Source of the DNA: Campylobacterota bacterium
GTDB lineage: Bacteria; Campylobacterota; Campylobacteria; Campylobacterales; JAADDG01
Direction: 5' to 3'
Assembly (NCBI GenBank): GCA_013154075.1
Contig: JAADDG010000188.1
Span: 1 to 13,389, forward strand
DNA length: 13,389 bases
Each line of letters begins with the position of its first letter. The stretch's first letter is position 1. The notes beneath the pieces are model-generated. The model did no database searches. It was not told the DNA's origin and saw nothing but the letters and a program-made list of their open reading frames with translations. A program made the translations under genes and the position numbers. Below, one piece after another: positions 12,601 through 13,389 of this stretch.

Positions 12601-13389
12601 GAAACCGGATTTAAAATTTATAGAAACGGTACTTATCTAACTACTGTTGGAAAAGATGTCACTACTTTTACGGATAGCGGATTGTCTCCCAAAACATCCT
12701 ATACTTATCAAGTTAAAGCTACAAATAGTGTAGGAGATTCCGCAGCTATTAGCGTAACAGCTACTACGAAAGATACAGTTCCTGCGGCTCCTACAAATCT
12801 TAGAGCGATAGATGTAACATCAGATTCCGTTACTTTGACATGGAGCGATAATTCTCATAATGAAAGCGGTTTTAAAATATACAAAAATGGGACTTCTATA
12901 GCTACTGTAGGTGCAGGTACTACGAGTTATAAAGTAACGGGACTTTCTCCTAATACTTCATATAATTTTGAGATAAGAGCTTATAATGATGTCGGTTCTT
13001 CTTCCGGTTCTACGGTTTTGGTAACTACCAAAGACGTAATTCCTACAAAGCCTTCCAATCTTTCGGCTAAAGCTTTAAGCGCCACTTCCATCAAACTTAC
13101 ATGGAATGACAATTCGAGTAATGAGACCGGATTTAGAATCTATAGAGACGATAATCTTATCTATGTAACGGGTCCTAATGTAGAGAGTTATATAGATACG
13201 GGATTAAGTCCTAATCGTTCTTATACTTATAAAGTAAGAGCTGCAAATAGTGCTGGAGAGTCGGATGCCGTTAGCGTTACGGTATCTACAAACGATGCTC
13301 CGCCTTTAGCTCCTTCCAATCTTACCGCTATAGAAGCCGGCTCTTCATCAGTTAAACTTAGTTGGGTTGACAACTCTTCTAATGAGAAA
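9619..13389 (+). CDS. Giant secreted beta-propeller / fibronectin type III repeat protein, 5' part
   Basis: The ATG at 9619 opens a frame with no stop for 1257 codons to the end of the window; the rest of the gene lies beyond. Residues 1-18 look like a signal peptide (MWKKVLSILPLGVWVVYG), with cleavage near residue 18-19. Residues ~20-345 hold seven units of ~45 residues with the core HISYYD...LKYA...W...ID, probably a seven-bladed propeller. From residue 348, ten full FN3 domains of 77-100 residues and the start of an eleventh follow. Each begins at a proline-rich joint (PKAPSNL and the like) and has W-x-DNS-x-NE-x-x-F-x-IY. The protein is probably secreted or on the cell surface, for adhesion or glycan binding; the domains do not fix its function. 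It carries many D/E-x-N-x-S/T sequons. No catalytic domain is visible. Confidence 0.9.
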   Translation, partial: MWKKVLSILPLGVWVVYGASWQINKDGPATNFDYMSNKSLAIESDNVTPHIVYKGDKLYHIYLSGTTWKSESISDEGNYTSVDIMPTNILYVSFSNNDDSRPIKLASNSNGWSIENVDANDGNYTSLNLFNGDADKAYITFIENGKIEITTNRDGNGWSHSDSNTQNASQIATAIDKNEKVHIAYYDSNTKDLNYTIFDQATGNFDSSNGAVDGDGSDVGMYPSVALDSANRPHISYYDESNTALKYAYFDGSWHLESIDTDYDVGKYSSIAIDYNDKAHISYYDSTHKTLKYATNERGSWEVSTIDLDDQVGTYTSIRVTPNGYAFISYYDANQSKIRVASKLVSIPKAPSNLVAVAEDNETVKLSWVDNSDNESNFKIYKQESGGSLSEFDTVGPNTTTYTVTGLKADTEYHFEVNASNDIGESAGVEKNVTTLKTIPKAPTNITFSDVNQTSVTIHWTDNSNNEEGFHIYRDGELNVTVNADTTSKQITGLTQNTTYTFVVGSYNNGGETNSSSSTVTTLKTKPAAPSNLSWEPLSSTSIKIVWKDNSDNEDNFTIYKDGSFLKSVNKDVNETTITGLDRDTSYDFNVSAQNNGGESNASLNNVRIADKLPDAPSNVEANTTGPYSIKIAWTDNSDNEDGFYIYRKEGSGDFIRLNNVLNANVTVYEDTGLKADTKYTYRVSAFNVVGENNSTNDDDNTTPPTPASDVTFSDIGTDTITIHWKDNSVTENNFTITLNGEYKDKKDGDTNKDQTESLTINSLSEDTNYTVIISAQNTGGESNVSAKTATLPKAPTNNNSQAISSTQIKLKWTNNSNTVTSFKIYRDGSLLVSGLSPTTTEYIDSKDLKAGTEYDYNITAVNLGGERNSSTITIETLNNVNPPSDLNYTALDSTRIKLTWKDNSNNEKYFYIYKDSQYLAKVDENTTTYIAENLSPNTTYLFEVMASNDDDNSTKARVIAKTPDVPPQAPSSLSASALSSTSIKLTWSDKSNNETGFKIYRNGTYLTTVGKDVTTFTDSGLSPKTSYTYQVKATNSVGDSAAISVTATTKDTVPAAPTNLRAIDVTSDSVTLTWSDNSHNESGFKIYKNGTSIATVGAGTTSYKVTGLSPNTSYNFEIRAYNDVGSSSGSTVLVTTKDVIPTKPSNLSAKALSATSIKLTWNDNSSNETGFRIYRDDNLIYVTGPNVESYIDTGLSPNRSYTYKVRAANSAGESDAVSVTVSTNDAPPLAPSNLTAIEAGSSSVKLSWVDNSSNEK
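9676..10653 (+). repeat. Seven ~45-residue repeats forming a probable beta-propeller
   Basis: Blade units begin near residues 36, 80, 125, 168, 222, 268 and 315, each with a hydrophobic strand (SVALDSANRPHISYYD in unit 5), then LKYA and a W-containing strand ending in ID or VD. Unit 7 stops after its SYYDANQSKIRVAS half. The missing outer strand (SWQINKDGP, 20-28) lies at the very N-terminus, the arrangement used to close a propeller ring ('Velcro' closure). Units 1-4 are more divergent; units 4-7 share the near-identical (H/F)I(S/A)YYD core. The fold is inferred from repeat number and pattern. Confidence 0.65.
10660..13389 (+). repeat. Tandem fibronectin type III domain array (10 complete, 11th cut)
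   Basis: Domains begin near 10660, 10936, 11197, 11458, 11728, 11995, 12265, 12517, 12781, 13042 and 13300. Their lengths run from about 231 to 300 bases (usually 252-276), the usual FN3 size. Each has the B-strand tryptophan in SIKLTW-type sequence, the DNSxNE turn and a late tyrosine (TSYTYQV). DNA-level identity is high in places: the AAACTTACATGGA core recurs in domains 7, 8 and 10. Domains 8 and 10 resemble each other most, and 9 resembles the visible part of 11, pointing to a two-domain duplication. Confidence 0.88.

Noticed and set aside
10660..13389. CRISPR array or other short direct-repeat locus
   Set aside because: The periodic similarity is of FN3 domain length, lies in one open reading frame and follows protein-level conservation; spacers are not unique sequence of constant length.

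Overview
The window looks like a Campylobacterota (formerly Epsilonproteobacteria) chromosome, plausibly a hydrothermal-vent chemolithotroph. This is inferred from AT-rich DNA, AGA-dominated arginine codons, AT-rich promoters without clear -35 boxes, tightly packed small-gap operons, and the recognisable protein families. The genus cannot be fixed from the sequence alone.

Layout. (1) Bases 1-185 hold the last 60 codons of an MscS-type mechanosensitive channel on the + strand, followed by an intrinsic-terminator-like hairpin. (2) Bases 186-604 lie between convergent genes and contain no convincing gene. They are packed with complementary segments: a 10-bp long-range inverted repeat, a compact three-way junction, a GAAA-tetraloop hairpin on the minus strand, an 8-bp and a 9-bp inverted repeat, and a 13-base perfect complement of the usual bacterial 16S rRNA 3' tail with no start codon at a usable distance. 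(3) Bases 605-8033 form one compact five-gene minus-strand operon, transcribed from right to left: a P3A-type proton-pumping ATPase, a PPK2 polyphosphate kinase, a LOG/Rossmann-fold nucleotide hydrolase-like protein, a GT35 alpha-glucan phosphorylase, and an N-terminally anchored MtfA-like zinc peptidase. Gaps are 11 bases or fewer, ending in a 0-base junction and an ATGA overlap. (4) A 112-bp divergent promoter region separates this operon from a + strand type II NADH dehydrogenase (8146-9336). (5) After an AT-rich spacer, a very large secreted protein starts at 9619 and runs open through the end of the window (1257 codons with no stop). It has a signal peptide, a probable seven-bladed beta-propeller, then ten full fibronectin type III domains and the beginning of an eleventh.

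How the genes may work together. The five-gene operon joins two storage polymers to membrane energetics. PPK2 can interconvert polyphosphate and nucleotides, glucan phosphorylase releases glucose-1-phosphate from glycogen-like glucan, and the ATPase spends ATP to export protons. The divergent NDH-2 feeds electrons from NADH to quinone without pumping. A role in energy reserve use or in pH or starvation stress is an inference from this arrangement.

The most distinctive signal is in the giant surface protein. By my count it has about 24 acidic bacterial N-glycosylation sequons (D/E-x-N-x-S/T) in its first ~960 residues, and none in the last four, more recently duplicated FN3 domains.
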